This document shows positions 1-8,698 of a stretch of 39,355 nucleotides of DNA, piece by piece. The first letter of the stretch is position 1. Each line of letters opens with the position of its first letter. The notes beneath the pieces are model-generated. The model saw nothing but the letters and a program-made list of their open reading frames with translations. It had not been told where the DNA came from and ran no database searches. Both the position numbers and the translations under genes were made by a program. The stretch is taken from positions 1-39,355 of IMG/VR virus record IMGVR_UViG_3300018083_000066. The stretch is one strand, 5' to 3'. Source of the DNA: a virus.

Positions 1-672
1 ACCGAGATCATCCACAAGGTGCTCAAGGTCGATGCGAAGGAAACCTTCGACGGTGCCGCGCACGCGCAGTTCAACCGCACCGTGCTCAAGGTCTCCCCGA
101 CCTCCGGTACTTCGACGACCTCCGTTGTCGTGACCACGGACGGCTCGACCGGCGTGACCGCGAACAACATCGAGTTCGGCAAGGACCATGTCAAGGCCAT
201 CGTGGACGTGATGAAGGAGCGCAACATTCCTCCGTACATCAACGATGACTACTACGCCATGGCGTGGCCCACCACCCTGCGCAAGATGAAGAACGATCTG
301 GAGGCCATCCACCAGTACGTGGAGACCGGCTTCCGCCACATCGCCAACGGCGAGATCGGTCGCTACGAGGGCGTTCGCTTCTGCGAGCAGACCCACGTCG
401 CCAAGGGTGGCGCGCTCGACTCCACCACGTGGAACTTCCGCACCGCCGACGCATGGAACACCGCGAAGTCGGACTGGATTTTCTTCATGGGTGAGGACAC
501 GGTCACCGAGGCCGTTGCGATCCCGGAGGAGATTCGCGGCAAGATTCCGACCGACTATGGCCGCTCGCGTGGTGTCGCATGGTACTACTTGGGAGGCTTC
601 GGTCTCGTCCATGGTGCCAGCGCGGCCGACGCAGCGAACGCCCGCATCGTCAAGTGGGACTCGGCGTCCTAA
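1..672 (+). CDS. N4-gp56-like major capsid protein, 5' end missing
   Basis: The frame is open from the first base of the window, so the N-terminus lies outside and no start can be assigned; at least 223 residues are present. The order of motifs (a stretch with FGKDHVKAIVDVMKERNIPPY, then a region on the fate of the ETGFRHIANGEIGRYEG segment, then a C-terminus ending in GLVHG and IVKWDSAS) resembles the C-terminal half of N4-gp56 family major capsid proteins, which build the icosahedral shell with an HK97-like fold. It is followed by small head-type genes, an adaptor and a nozzle gene, the context expected for a capsid gene. The family assignment is from recognition of the sequence pattern, not a search. 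Confidence 0.8.
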   Translation, partial: TEIIHKVLKVDAKETFDGAAHAQFNRTVLKVSPTSGTSTTSVVVTTDGSTGVTANNIEFGKDHVKAIVDVMKERNIPPYINDDYYAMAWPTTLRKMKNDLEAIHQYVETGFRHIANGEIGRYEGVRFCEQTHVAKGGALDSTTWNFRTADAWNTAKSDWIFFMGEDTVTEAVAIPEEIRGKIPTDYGRSRGVAWYYLGGFGLVHGASAADAANARIVKWDSAS

Positions 673-712
673 CGGGCGTCGTTCCACAAGCATCCCACTG
701 GAGAAATGAATC

Positions 713-1147
713 ATGTCCTCGTATGACCAGCCCCGAGTCTTCTCGTACAATCTCGGCGTAATCGACTTCGGTGCCGGCGCGAACGTGACCCGTTCGATTC
801 CGCTGGCGCTGGGCGCGACCCAGTTCCGAGTCCTCGACATCATCGCCCACGTCACCGAAATCTTCGAGTCCGACACGTCCGACGCCGCCGTGCAGATCGG
901 TCGCTCCGGCGATCTCGATGCGTTCGCCCAGCTCACCATCCCCAATGCGACTGCAGTTGGCTCCATGGTCAGTTTCCGCACTGCCGGTGGTGGCCTCAAC
1001 AGCATCTATCGTGCAGAGGCCGGCGGTCTGGCCGCCATCGAAGCGATGGTGGTGACCAACGTCTTTGCCGTGGATGACGCGGCAGTGACCGGACAGGCCG
1101 AAGTGACCGTGGTCGTGGAATACGACTACGTCAAGGCCGACCTGTAA
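713..1147 (+). CDS. Putative capsid-associated (decoration-like) protein
   Basis: This 144-residue protein starts at an ATG with a GGAGAA ribosome site nine bases upstream. It is rich in beta-branched residues and Ala/Val, without membrane segments or cysteines, as expected of an all-beta virion protein. It lies 40 bases after the capsid gene. I do not recognise a family. Its position suggests a head decoration or stabilising protein, but that is context only. Confidence 0.75.
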   Translation: MSSYDQPRVFSYNLGVIDFGAGANVTRSIPLALGATQFRVLDIIAHVTEIFESDTSDAAVQIGRSGDLDAFAQLTIPNATAVGSMVSFRTAGGGLNSIYRAEAGGLAAIEAMVVTNVFAVDDAAVTGQAEVTVVVEYDYVKADL

Positions 1148-1181
1148 TCCACCTCAACCAACTACCACAGGAAATACAGTC

Positions 1182-1367
1182 ATGAGCATGAAGGGCGACA
1201 AGTCCCCCCGCAAGCCCCCGTCGAGCGGTGCGTCGCTGCCGATGGGTCTGTCCCAGCAGGCCAAGATCACGGAGTCCCCGGACGCTCTTGGTATGGGCCG
1301 CAACGAAGCGAACGGCAAGCCGAAGGGTCCGCAGAAGGGCTCCCTTGGCGGCCAGCGCGTCGCCTAA
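1182..1367 (+). CDS. Small basic hypothetical head-region protein
   Basis: This 61-residue protein is rich in Lys, Pro, Gly and Ser and probably disordered. The ATG follows an AGGAAA ribosome site. It lies between the putative decoration gene and a hairpin terminator at about 1403, so it is the last gene before a transcription boundary. No domain is recognisable. The reading frame keeps the G/C-rich third positions of its neighbours, and the opposite frames offer nothing better. Confidence 0.6.
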   Translation: MSMKGDKSPRKPPSSGASLPMGLSQQAKITESPDALGMGRNEANGKPKGPQKGSLGGQRVA

Positions 1368-1402
1368 AGCGCAGTCGCAGCCGGCTCTCCTGCGGTTGCA
1401 TT

Positions 1403-1444
1403 GAGGCCCGCTTGCCCATGTGGCGGGCGGGCCTCTCTCATTTA
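1403..1444 (+). terminator. Hairpin terminator after the capsid group
   Basis: GAGGCCCGC (1403-1411) pairs perfectly with GCGGGCCTC (1427-1435), a nine-base-pair GC-rich stem with a 15-base loop, followed by the modestly T-rich TCTCATTT. It falls in a gap between two genes. The weak T tract suggests partial termination, which would lower expression of downstream genes relative to the capsid gene. Confidence 0.65.
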
Positions 1445-1457
1445 AAGGAACACGAAC

Positions 1458-1748
1458 ATGCCACAGTCCCGCCGCCGCTCTTCCTTCGACGCCATGGTGA
1501 TGTCCATGGGTCCGTCGATCCCGCAGGAGCCCAACTCGATCCCGTACACGCACAGCGCCCCGCATCTCGACGAGGCCAACAACGAGCCCACCACTCGCTC
1601 CGTTGATCGCGTCCGCACCCACGCCGAAGTAGAGGCGTCGCGCAGCCGCAGTGCCTCGCTGGGCGAGGGCTACACTATGCGCGTGCCGATGACCAACCAA
1701 GAGGTCAACGACCAGTTCCCGTACTTGCCGAAGGGCAAGCAGCGGTAA
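1458..1748 (+). CDS. Hypothetical protein, 96 residues
   Basis: The ATG is preceded by AAGGAA at a suitable distance, just after the terminator hairpin. The protein is polar with an Arg/Ser-rich start and a Pro-rich middle, no cysteine and no membrane segment. It ends in a FPYLPKGKQR tail. I do not recognise a family. Its place in the head/tail block suggests a minor virion or assembly protein. Confidence 0.6.
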   Translation: MPQSRRRSSFDAMVMSMGPSIPQEPNSIPYTHSAPHLDEANNEPTTRSVDRVRTHAEVEASRSRSASLGEGYTMRVPMTNQEVNDQFPYLPKGKQR

Positions 1749-1767
1749 TCCCAGCAGGAGAGCAGCT

Positions 1768-2283
1768 ATGAGTCTCGATGTCCCCGGTTTTGCCATGATC
1801 TCTGGTGGCGAACTCAGCGGCCGTTACGTCGACCGTAACGGCAACATCTTTCGCCGCGAAGGCGACAACATGATCGCCGAGAACGGTGCCACCGTATCCG
1901 TGGTCGATCAGGAGAAGGCAGGCCGCGTGGTTGGCCGCGTACGGCCATCGCTGTCGCCCGAGGCTATCCAAGCCATGGAGGACGAGGCGGCCGGCAACGT
2001 GCGCGCCATGTCGCTCAGGCAGGCAGAGAAGCCGCCTACCGCCGAAGCCATGATGGCCGAGACCATCGGCGAGGGTCACTCCGTCGCCATGGAGCCGAGC
2101 CCCGAGTACAAGGAAGAGGACGCCAAGGTGTCGTCGATCATGTCGACCTACACCCCGGCGCAAGTCCGCGACATGCTGCACGAAGCCGCGAAGCAGGGTG
2201 ACGATTCGGTACTGGTCATGGAAGGCGAGGACGAAACCTCTGTCCGTTTAAACGCTATCGCTCTGGCGAGCATCGTGGAGTAA
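1768..2283 (+). CDS. Hypothetical structural-region protein, 171 residues
   Basis: The ATG follows AGGAGAG. The protein is acidic. Its N-terminal half has a short beta-type repeat (GRYVDRNGNIFRREGDN), the middle is Glu/Met/Ala-rich and the C-terminal third looks helical (PAQVRDMLHEAAKQGDDS). The stop codon lies three bases before the next start. A TTTAAAC heptamer occurs in slippery phase near the end, but the alternative frame encodes only an Arg-rich stretch, so I do not propose a frameshift. No known family recognised. Confidence 0.65.
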   Translation: MSLDVPGFAMISGGELSGRYVDRNGNIFRREGDNMIAENGATVSVVDQEKAGRVVGRVRPSLSPEAIQAMEDEAAGNVRAMSLRQAEKPPTAEAMMAETIGEGHSVAMEPSPEYKEEDAKVSSIMSTYTPAQVRDMLHEAAKQGDDSVLVMEGEDETSVRLNAIALASIVE

Positions 2284-2286
2284 CGA

Positions 2287-3009
2287 ATGAGCCGGTCCTA
2301 TCTCGATCTGTGCAAGGCCTTCGTGTCCGAGCTTGGCATCGCGGGAGGCACCGGCCCATCCGCCGTCACTGGCCAGCAGGGAGAGCTGGCCAACGTCGTG
2401 CAGTGGATCGCCGACGCTGACCTGTACGTGCAGAACCTGTGGTCCGACTGGAAGTTCTTGTGGACCGAGGGTCCGGCTGGCCAGTCGCTCAACGCAGGCA
2501 TGGGCGTCATCAGCTCGATCACCGACATGCAGACGGAGATCGAAGAGGGCATGGTGATTCATGCCGGCACGGTGCGCGCGTACCGCCCGAAGTGGATGAG
2601 CTACCCGGACTTCCGTGCTCAATTCAAGACGAGGCCGAAGAACAACTCGTCCACGCCGGGGTACTGGACCGTTCGCCCGGACGGCATCATCGAAGTATCC
2701 AGCAACGTGACGGACGCAACGCCGTGGTCACTGGAATACCACAAGACGCCGACTCGCATGACAGAGAACGGAAGCGTGTCACCGATCCCTACGCACTTCG
2801 ACCGCATCATCCTTGCTCGCGCTGCAGTCTTCTATGGCACGCGCGAGGACGCGCCCGAAATCGACACCGGCTTCGTTGCCGAGTACGCGGACACGCTGGA
2901 GAAGATGGAGAGCGCCTACCTTCCGGGGCAGCGCAACAGCCGTCGCTCGCAGAATCGCGGACTGCCAGAGCCTGACTTCCTTGGCAGGGGCGGATATGAA
3001 TCTCGCTGA
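2287..3009 (+). CDS. Head-tail adaptor (head closure) protein, probable
   Basis: This 240-residue protein is mainly helical, with a Trp-rich segment (WIADADLYVQNLWSDWKFLW) and a C-terminal helix before a basic tail. This pattern is seen in podovirus adaptor proteins that form a ring between the portal and the tail nozzle. It stands directly before the large nozzle gene and overlaps its start by 14 bases, the usual adaptor-nozzle order. The adaptor identity rests on pattern and order rather than a catalytic motif. Confidence 0.6.
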   Translation: MSRSYLDLCKAFVSELGIAGGTGPSAVTGQQGELANVVQWIADADLYVQNLWSDWKFLWTEGPAGQSLNAGMGVISSITDMQTEIEEGMVIHAGTVRAYRPKWMSYPDFRAQFKTRPKNNSSTPGYWTVRPDGIIEVSSNVTDATPWSLEYHKTPTRMTENGSVSPIPTHFDRIILARAAVFYGTREDAPEIDTGFVAEYADTLEKMESAYLPGQRNSRRSQNRGLPEPDFLGRGGYESR

Positions 3010-5239
3010 CGCCATGCGTCGATCCGGCTCCCTGCAGCGCAGGACCGGAGTAAGGGTCAACGACTGGTTCGTCCTTGAAGGCGGGCTCAACCTCGTCGAT
3101 CCGCCGCTCGCGCAGACGCCCGGTGGGCTGCTCACGTGCCGCAACTACGAACCGGGTCCGCGTGGCGGATACCGTCGTGTCGATGGGTTCGAGCGCTTCG
3201 ACGGACGACCGAGCCCGACGCGCGCCGACTACTGGACCATCACGGTCGACGGCGTAACGGCCGACCCGTTCGTGCTTGGCTATCGTCTGCGCCAGTACGC
3301 GATAGGCGAGACCGTCTTCAACAACTCCACGCAGATTGCCGATGGCGTTGTGGTGAGCATCAACGATCTAGGTGACGGGACGTTCGTGATCGGTGTGGTG
3401 GAGACCACTGACACGACCGAGTTCGACGATGGCTTCGATCAGGACGGCGACATATACACCGCTGACGTGATCGACGCGCACCCGGGTACACTGGTCGGCG
3501 TCTCGTCTCAGGCCTCGCGTAACAGCGCCCCCACGAACGACCTCAACGTACAGATCATCTCCGACAAGACCGAGTTCTACCGGGCTGATATCGAGACCGT
3601 TGGCGGTAGCCTATGCACCGGCAAGGTGTTGGGCGTGGCCATCTACAAGGACCGTGTGGTCGCATGGCGCAACGCCATCTCCGGCACCGAAGCCCTGATG
3701 TTCCAGACCGACACCAACGCCTTTACCGGTTGGCAGCAAGTCAACCTTGGGTACAAAATCTATTTCGATGAGGGCGGACCCGAGATCGAAGAAGGCGACA
3801 CCATCACTGGTGCCTCGTCTGGCGCTACGGCTATCGCCAAGCGCATCGTGAGCGACGATGGCAGTTACGTTGGCTTGGACGCCAGTGGCTTCATCATCGT
3901 CAACTCGATCACCGGGGCGTTCATCGCCAACGAAGACCTCAATGTAGGTGGAGTTAAACATGCCCAGTATCTTTCGTCCGCTGCTCAGTCACTCCTTCCT
4001 AACGGTCGCTACCGCACTCGCGTACACAACTTCGCAGGAGCAGGCGACAAAACCAGACTCTATGGAGTCAATACCGTCAACCGCGCATTCGAGTACGACG
4101 GCACCACGTTCGTCCTCATCGAAACCGGAATGGCCGTCGACACCCCCGACCACATCTTCGTACTCAACAACCACCTTGGGCTCACTTTCCCCGGGGGTTC
4201 GGTCCAGAACAGCGGCTACCAGACGCCGTTGAACTGGAGCCCGGTTCTGGGCGCAGACGAGCGCAGCATTGGCGGCGACGTGACCGAGCTGAAGGAAGGC
4301 ACCAACAACACGGTGTTCATCGCTACGCGCAACTCGACGTACGTTTACTACGGCGACGTGGTGGAGAACTTCCAGCTCCGTCTCTTCAGTCCTACCACCG
4401 GCATGCTGCCGGATACGGCTGGCGAGATCGGGCACACCATCTTCTTGGACGATCAGGGCTTCTCGACCTTGAAGTCCGCGCAGGAGTACGGCAACTTCAA
4501 GGCCAACTCGATCAGCGACAAGATTCAGCCGCTGCTGAGTCTACAGCTATCGGCACACAACGTTGCCGGCAACGTCATCGCTCGATCCAAGAACCTGTAT
4601 CGGTTCTTCTTCAGCGACGGAACCGGGCTCGCGATCAACACGCGCGCGGGCAACAAGCTCAGTGGGTGGACGCCGATCAAGTATCCGGTCAGCCCCACAT
4701 GCTTCGACTCCGGCGAGCTGGAGTACCCGGTCGCGATCATCCCGGGGCAGACGCAGAACCCGGGACCGATCTTCCCGGAACGTGTCTTCATGGGAGCGCT
4801 CGACGGCTACGTCTACGAGATGGACATCGGCTCCAGCTTCGACGGCGGCGACATCGAATACTTCATGCATACCGCCTACCATCACTCCAGAACGCCGGAT
4901 CGCTTCAAGCACTACCGCAAGGCCACCATCGACATCGACGTGGATGGGCCGGTCACGCTGTTCGTTACCGTCGACTTCAACTACGGCAACCGCACCGGAC
5001 AGGTCGGACTGGACGCGAACATCGAAGGCGGCGGCGGTATCTGGAACGTGAGCAACTGGGATCAGTTCAAGTGGGCTGGTGCCGCGTTCGACCAGATATC
5101 CCTCAAGATCGAGGGCGACGGCTACAATATCGGGATGTACTTCTACGGCAAGTCAAGTCGGGAAATGTCGCACACGATCCATAACCTCTCCTACCATCAC
5201 TCGATCCGCCGAATCAATCGCGGCTCAACGAGCGCATAA
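2996..5239 (+). CDS. Tail nozzle (beta-propeller) protein
   Basis: The likely start is the ATG at 2996 (GGCAGGGGCGG upstream), giving 747 residues. An open frame extends upstream to 2813 but is only the shadow of the adaptor gene. Repeated beta-strand blocks with GxxxRVxxxNFAGAGDKTRLYG, NRAFEYDGTTF and a late FMGALDGYVYEMD segment resemble the large nozzle or tail-tubular-B-like proteins of podoviruses, in which a beta-propeller forms the distal channel. Neighbours are the adaptor upstream and the receptor-binding protein three bases downstream. Confidence 0.65.
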   Translation: MNLADAMRRSGSLQRRTGVRVNDWFVLEGGLNLVDPPLAQTPGGLLTCRNYEPGPRGGYRRVDGFERFDGRPSPTRADYWTITVDGVTADPFVLGYRLRQYAIGETVFNNSTQIADGVVVSINDLGDGTFVIGVVETTDTTEFDDGFDQDGDIYTADVIDAHPGTLVGVSSQASRNSAPTNDLNVQIISDKTEFYRADIETVGGSLCTGKVLGVAIYKDRVVAWRNAISGTEALMFQTDTNAFTGWQQVNLGYKIYFDEGGPEIEEGDTITGASSGATAIAKRIVSDDGSYVGLDASGFIIVNSITGAFIANEDLNVGGVKHAQYLSSAAQSLLPNGRYRTRVHNFAGAGDKTRLYGVNTVNRAFEYDGTTFVLIETGMAVDTPDHIFVLNNHLGLTFPGGSVQNSGYQTPLNWSPVLGADERSIGGDVTELKEGTNNTVFIATRNSTYVYYGDVVENFQLRLFSPTTGMLPDTAGEIGHTIFLDDQGFSTLKSAQEYGNFKANSISDKIQPLLSLQLSAHNVAGNVIARSKNLYRFFFSDGTGLAINTRAGNKLSGWTPIKYPVSPTCFDSGELEYPVAIIPGQTQNPGPIFPERVFMGALDGYVYEMDIGSSFDGGDIEYFMHTAYHHSRTPDRFKHYRKATIDIDVDGPVTLFVTVDFNYGNRTGQVGLDANIEGGGGIWNVSNWDQFKWAGAAFDQISLKIEGDGYNIGMYFYGKSSREMSHTIHNLSYHHSIRRINRGSTSA

Positions 5240-5242
5240 GTC

Positions 5243-6646
5243 ATGACGAATCCACTGTACAACGAGAACTTCCAAGGTCAGGCCGGACAGACTGCGCGAG
5301 CGGATCAGGTCAAGGACGAACTTGCGGCAGTAGCCTCCGCCTTCGACACCGTCAACAGCGTGCAGAACAGTGCGATCAAAGGACCGCTCGGCGAGACGTT
5401 GGCTCCGCTGCCTTCGGCGGTAAATCGCGCCGGCCTCTTCATGCGCTTCAATAACGTTACCGGACAGCCAGAGGCAGTGGCTGCTGGATTTACGTGGAAA
5501 GGCGCATGGGCTCACGACACCGTTTACGTGGTCGGCGATGTCGCCAGCAGCGATCCGAGCGGAACTGTCTACGTCGCTACGGTCTCGCATACATCTGCGT
5601 CTTCCGGTTCCATTGACCTTGCAAAGTTCGAGGTCATGATAAGCGGAACCTCCATCGCTCATAACTACATCATCAATGCCGACTTCCTTATTTGGCAGCG
5701 CGGAATATCGTCTGCCCCTACTACTGGCTACATGTACCTAGCGGACCACTGGCTCGACGCAGCCGCAAACGGTGCCACGGTGAGTCCGTCACGTCAGGCG
5801 TTCACGCTTGGACAAACAGAAGTGCCAAATGAGCCGGCGTATTTTCATCGCTCCGTTGTCGTCGCAGGAGCATCTGCAAGCTCTTTTGCAGTTTTTGGCC
5901 AACACATAGAGGGCGTGCGTACGCTCGCTGGTAAAGTTGCGACGATATCATTCTGGGCCAAGGCTGATTCCGCCAAGCCCATTGCCTTGGAATACATCCA
6001 ACAGTTCGGCGTTGGTGGTGGTTCATCCCCTCAGGCTTTTGCGCACATCGCAAAATTCAACCTGACCACGTCGTGGCAGAAGTTCACGGCAACATTCAAT
6101 GTACCGTCAATCGCTGGTAAAACCATTGGTAGCTCCAAAGAGTTCCTGATGATGCAGTTCTTCCTTGAAGCTGGTAGCGACTACAACGCGCGATCCGGTA
6201 ACCTTGGGCACCAGTCCGGAACATTCGATATCGCTCAGGTGCAGCTTGAGGAAGGGCCGTTCGCATCCAACTTTGAACAGGTTTCGTTGGCTACTGACTT
6301 CATTCGTTGCCAGAGATATTTCGAGTTGGTGTCACTCTTGAGGATCAACGGGGTGACATATACCTCCAACGGAGACACGCGGGCACAGGTTCAATACAAG
6401 GTAACGAAGAGAGACACCAATCCATCCATCGCGATAACCGGGACAACAAGCGTTATTGCGTTTGGCGCTCTGGGCGAGGTTCTCAACGTATCGCTTGGAA
6501 CCTTGACTGTGATTGGAAACGCTCATTCCCTATTTTTAACCACCGTCAGCAACTATGCCGCGTTCGCGTCGTGCGGCGGCGTCATATCGTGGGGTGACAA
6601 CGGTGGCGGAAATCTGGCAGCACTCGTGGAGTCGGAACTGATATGA
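5243..6646 (+). CDS. Tail fibre / receptor-binding protein
   Basis: This 467-residue protein has a conserved-looking N-terminus (NPLYNENFQGQAGQTARADQ) suited to virion attachment. It is followed by a carbohydrate-binding-like beta module marked by NYIINADFLIWQRG, ATISFWAKAD and a late FDIAQVQLEEG, a combination common in phage tail fibres. From about 5650 the DNA is clearly more A/T-rich than the flanking genes, as expected for an exchangeable host-range module. The gene ends in an ATGA overlap with the endolysin. No depolymerase active site is visible. Confidence 0.75.
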   Translation: MTNPLYNENFQGQAGQTARADQVKDELAAVASAFDTVNSVQNSAIKGPLGETLAPLPSAVNRAGLFMRFNNVTGQPEAVAAGFTWKGAWAHDTVYVVGDVASSDPSGTVYVATVSHTSASSGSIDLAKFEVMISGTSIAHNYIINADFLIWQRGISSAPTTGYMYLADHWLDAAANGATVSPSRQAFTLGQTEVPNEPAYFHRSVVVAGASASSFAVFGQHIEGVRTLAGKVATISFWAKADSAKPIALEYIQQFGVGGGSSPQAFAHIAKFNLTTSWQKFTATFNVPSIAGKTIGSSKEFLMMQFFLEAGSDYNARSGNLGHQSGTFDIAQVQLEEGPFASNFEQVSLATDFIRCQRYFELVSLLRINGVTYTSNGDTRAQVQYKVTKRDTNPSIAITGTTSVIAFGALGEVLNVSLGTLTVIGNAHSLFLTTVSNYAAFASCGGVISWGDNGGGNLAALVESELI

Positions 6647-7299
6647 GCATCCTTATCGTGCAGCAGAAACTCAAGGCGGCCGGGTTCGACCCCGGCCCGC
6701 TCGACGGACGCTGGGGCGCGACCACGGAGCTGGCGCTCGATGCCGCGATTGGTATCGAGCAGTCCGGATCGCTCGCATGGGGCAACAAGGTATCGGCCGA
6801 GTTCCGCAAGAAGGTGTTTGCCGGGTGCCGCGATCAAGGCATCCCTGCCGACAGCCTGATGGCCTGCATGGCGTGGGAGTCCGCTGAGTCCTTCAGCTCT
6901 GACATCCGCAACGCAGCCGGCTCTGGAGCCGTGGGGTTGATCCAGTTCATGCCATCCACTGCAAAGGACATGGGAACGTCTACAGCGCTGCTGGCAGGCA
7001 TGACCCCGGAACGGCAATTGGACTACGTGTTCGCGTACTTCCGCCCCTACAAGGGCCGCCTGAAGACGCTGGCGGACATCTACATGGCGATCCTCTGGCC
7101 GGCGGCGATTGGTCGCCCGGAGAGTTCGTCCCTATGGACCGCAGATGAAAGGCCAACCACATACCGCCAGAACTCTGGTCTGGACCTGAATCGAGATAGG
7201 GTAATATCCAAGGCCGAGGCAGCAGCCAAGGTTCAGCAGAAGCTGATGAAGGGCGTGAAGCCACCGTATGTTTGGAGAAGCAGCGATGGCAAACGATGA
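6643..7299 (+). CDS. Endolysin: peptidoglycan-binding plus lytic transglycosylase
   Basis: The 218-residue protein starts with a peptidoglycan-binding-like repeat (LKAAGFDPGPLDGRWG, about residues 9-25). It continues with an SLT-type lysozyme-like domain: the putative catalytic Glu is E79 in AWES, followed by GAVGLIQFMPST at about 96-106. No signal peptide is seen, so export should depend on the holin. Unusually for a lysis gene it directly follows the tail fibre, overlapping by four bases, and overlaps the next small membrane gene by 14 bases. A virion-associated role is possible, but the spanin and holin context favours lysis. Confidence 0.85.
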   Translation: MSILIVQQKLKAAGFDPGPLDGRWGATTELALDAAIGIEQSGSLAWGNKVSAEFRKKVFAGCRDQGIPADSLMACMAWESAESFSSDIRNAAGSGAVGLIQFMPSTAKDMGTSTALLAGMTPERQLDYVFAYFRPYKGRLKTLADIYMAILWPAAIGRPESSSLWTADERPTTYRQNSGLDLNRDRVISKAEAAAKVQQKLMKGVKPPYVWRSSDGKR

Positions 7300-7534
7300 A
7301 GACATCAACGACCTTCCGCCGGAAAATGCTACCACCACACAGCTCCTGTTTTTGATCCGTGATCTCCGTAGGGAGATGCGCCTTATACGCGCACAGCAGA
7401 TCGTAGACAGCGGAAAGGTAGAGGAACTCACCAAGGCCTTCGGCACTGCAAAGTCAGTGACGCGAGGAATCAAATGGCTGGCTGCCCTTGGTGCGGCCAT
7501 TGCCGCAATCGTAGGAGTATTTCGCTTCACATGA
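7286..7534 (+). CDS. Small single-span membrane protein of the lysis cassette
   Basis: I prefer the ATG at 7286 (82 residues) over one at 7268 because GGAG lies just before it. The N-terminus is acidic, the middle is a charged helix (LLFLIRDLRREMRLIRAQ) and residues about 63-80 form one hydrophobic segment. This layout is like XhlA-type haemolysin or anchor proteins and could aid lysis. The next gene starts in an ATGA overlap. The function is inferred from position and topology only. Confidence 0.65.
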   Translation: MANDEDINDLPPENATTTQLLFLIRDLRREMRLIRAQQIVDSGKVEELTKAFGTAKSVTRGIKWLAALGAAIAAIVGVFRFT

Positions 7535-7881
7535 ATGTCCAGATCGTTCGTCATCGCGCCACCCGCCGCAGTGTGTTCGGCATCCTGTATTTCAAAGACC
7601 TCGAAATCTTCACGCTCGAACGAAGGTCTGACATGCTCGATCAAGGGTCTCACATGCTGACGTTCAATTCCGACAAGCTCGCCATCGGCGACCACCCGGT
7701 ATCCGGTGACAGCAGGAAGGAAGGCAAGGCCGGATACCTGATTGTCGGGCTGCAAGCAAACAGCCTGTCACTCAGCGAAACAGGTAACGCCATGGAGAAG
7801 TTGAAGAGGGAGCTTGGAAACATCGCGGAGCCCGTCCACGTGGAAGTGGTCGACTCTGCAGACTACGACGCAGTGGAATGA
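7531..7881 (+). CDS. Hypothetical protein, weakly DUF5675-like
   Basis: The ATG at 7531 overlaps the previous stop, giving 116 residues; the frame's upstream extension is a shadow of the preceding gene. The N-terminal part (RSVFGILYFKDLEIFTLERRSD, then LAIGDHPVSGDSRKEGKAGYLIVG) faintly recalls DUF5675 proteins, which sit near phage lysis genes. The match is weak. No membrane segment or catalytic motif is evident. Confidence 0.6.
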   Translation: MNVQIVRHRATRRSVFGILYFKDLEIFTLERRSDMLDQGSHMLTFNSDKLAIGDHPVSGDSRKEGKAGYLIVGLQANSLSLSETGNAMEKLKRELGNIAEPVHVEVVDSADYDAVE

Positions 7882-7885
7882 GGAA

Positions 7886-8155
7886 ATGAAAATGTTGCGC
7901 AAATTGTTCGATGTCGAAGAGATCAAGAAGGCGTGGAAGTATTACTCCACGTACGCCTTCTTGCTCATCATGGGCCTGCCCGAGCTGTACAACATGGTCG
8001 CCACCAGCGGCCTAATCGACCTGTCCATGTGGGCGACTCCGTCCCGCATGATGCAGTACGCCGCGCTCGCCGGCCTCATTCTGCGTTACGTCAAGCAGAA
8101 GGGTGACGAGGCCAAGGCCAAAGCCGCAGACGAAGCGGACGAAGCCGGGGCATGA
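7886..8155 (+). CDS. Putative holin
   Basis: The ATG at 7886 follows GAATGAGGA, giving 89 residues. Two hydrophobic stretches (about residues 22-44 and 55-70) and a Lys/Glu/Ala-rich soluble C-terminal tail (KQKGDEAKAKAADEADEA) fit a class II-like holin, a pore former that releases the endolysin. It lies between the endolysin and the spanins and overlaps the inner spanin start by four bases. Holins share little sequence, so the call rests on topology and context. Confidence 0.6.
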   Translation: MKMLRKLFDVEEIKKAWKYYSTYAFLLIMGLPELYNMVATSGLIDLSMWATPSRMMQYAALAGLILRYVKQKGDEAKAKAADEADEAGA

Positions 8156-8520
8156 TCGGCCTGCAATCCAAACTCGTTCTGGCCGCCGCCATCGCCATCG
8201 CAGGCTTTGGCGGCGGCTGGGCAGTGAACGGGTGGAGGCACGACGCCAAGGATGCAGCGGAATTAAGAGAAGCCGTGAAGCAAGTCAATGCTCAAGCCGA
8301 GAGGATGCGCAAGTTCAATGAAGATGCAGCCAAAAGAGAGGCTGCTGTACTCGCGTCGATCCGCTCCCTCAACATAGATATTCAAGGGATTCGAGATGAA
8401 ATCGCGCGTACAGATGTCGGCATTGCTCGCATTACTCCTGATGGTGACAGGCTGCGTTTCGACGCCCACCATAAAGTCACAGCTCCCGGATCGCCCGGTA
8501 ACCCTCCTCGCGCCGATTAA
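8152..8520 (+). CDS. Inner-membrane spanin (Rz-like)
   Basis: This 122-residue protein has an N-terminal membrane anchor (about residues 8-28) followed by a long charged helix with heptad character (KDAAELREAVKQVNAQAERM), the usual i-spanin architecture. It would span the periplasm and pair with the outer-membrane spanin to fuse the two membranes in the last step of lysis. The outer spanin gene begins inside it in another frame at 8396, the classic overlapping Rz/Rz1 arrangement. Confidence 0.85.
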   Translation: MIGLQSKLVLAAAIAIAGFGGGWAVNGWRHDAKDAAELREAVKQVNAQAERMRKFNEDAAKREAAVLASIRSLNIDIQGIRDEIARTDVGIARITPDGDRLRFDAHHKVTAPGSPGNPPRAD

Positions 8521-8698
8521 CGCTCCGCCGGCCCCGCGCCCGCTGACTGGACTACCGGAGCAGGAACAGGCTAAAATCCTCATTCAGGAGTACGTCGAAG
8601 CTTTACGGTGGGGTGGAGAACTCGACCGCGTACTTGACGAATTGCAGGCGTGGGTGTTGCGCCTTTACGAGGCCGAGGAACCGCGTGATGGCAAATGA
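8396..8698 (+). CDS. Outer-membrane spanin lipoprotein (Rz1-like)
   Basis: The 100-residue product has a basic start, a hydrophobic core and a lipobox ending VTGC with Cys at residue 20. This marks it for lipoprotein signal peptidase and outer-membrane anchoring. A Pro-rich segment follows (APINAPPAPRP), typical of o-spanins. The first 125 bases lie within the inner spanin gene in the +1 frame. It runs on beyond the inner spanin and overlaps the next gene by 11 bases. Confidence 0.85.
   Translation: MKSRVQMSALLALLLMVTGCVSTPTIKSQLPDRPVTLLAPINAPPAPRPLTGLPEQEQAKILIQEYVEALRWGGELDRVLDELQAWVLRLYEAEEPRDGK

Noticed and set aside
1131-1796. 221-residue minus-strand frame over small head genes
   Set aside because: The plus-strand small genes have ribosome sites and a terminator between them; the antisense product is Leu/Arg/Gly-rich with no motif.
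2246-2253. TTTAAAC slippery heptamer in -1 phase near the end of the 1768-2283 gene
   Set aside because: The shifted frame encodes an Arg-rich run without resemblance to a protein and no stimulatory structure was seen.
2813-2995. Upstream extension of the nozzle frame
   Set aside because: It overlaps the adaptor gene, is Arg/Thr-rich and lacks a ribosome site; the ATG at 2996 is well placed.
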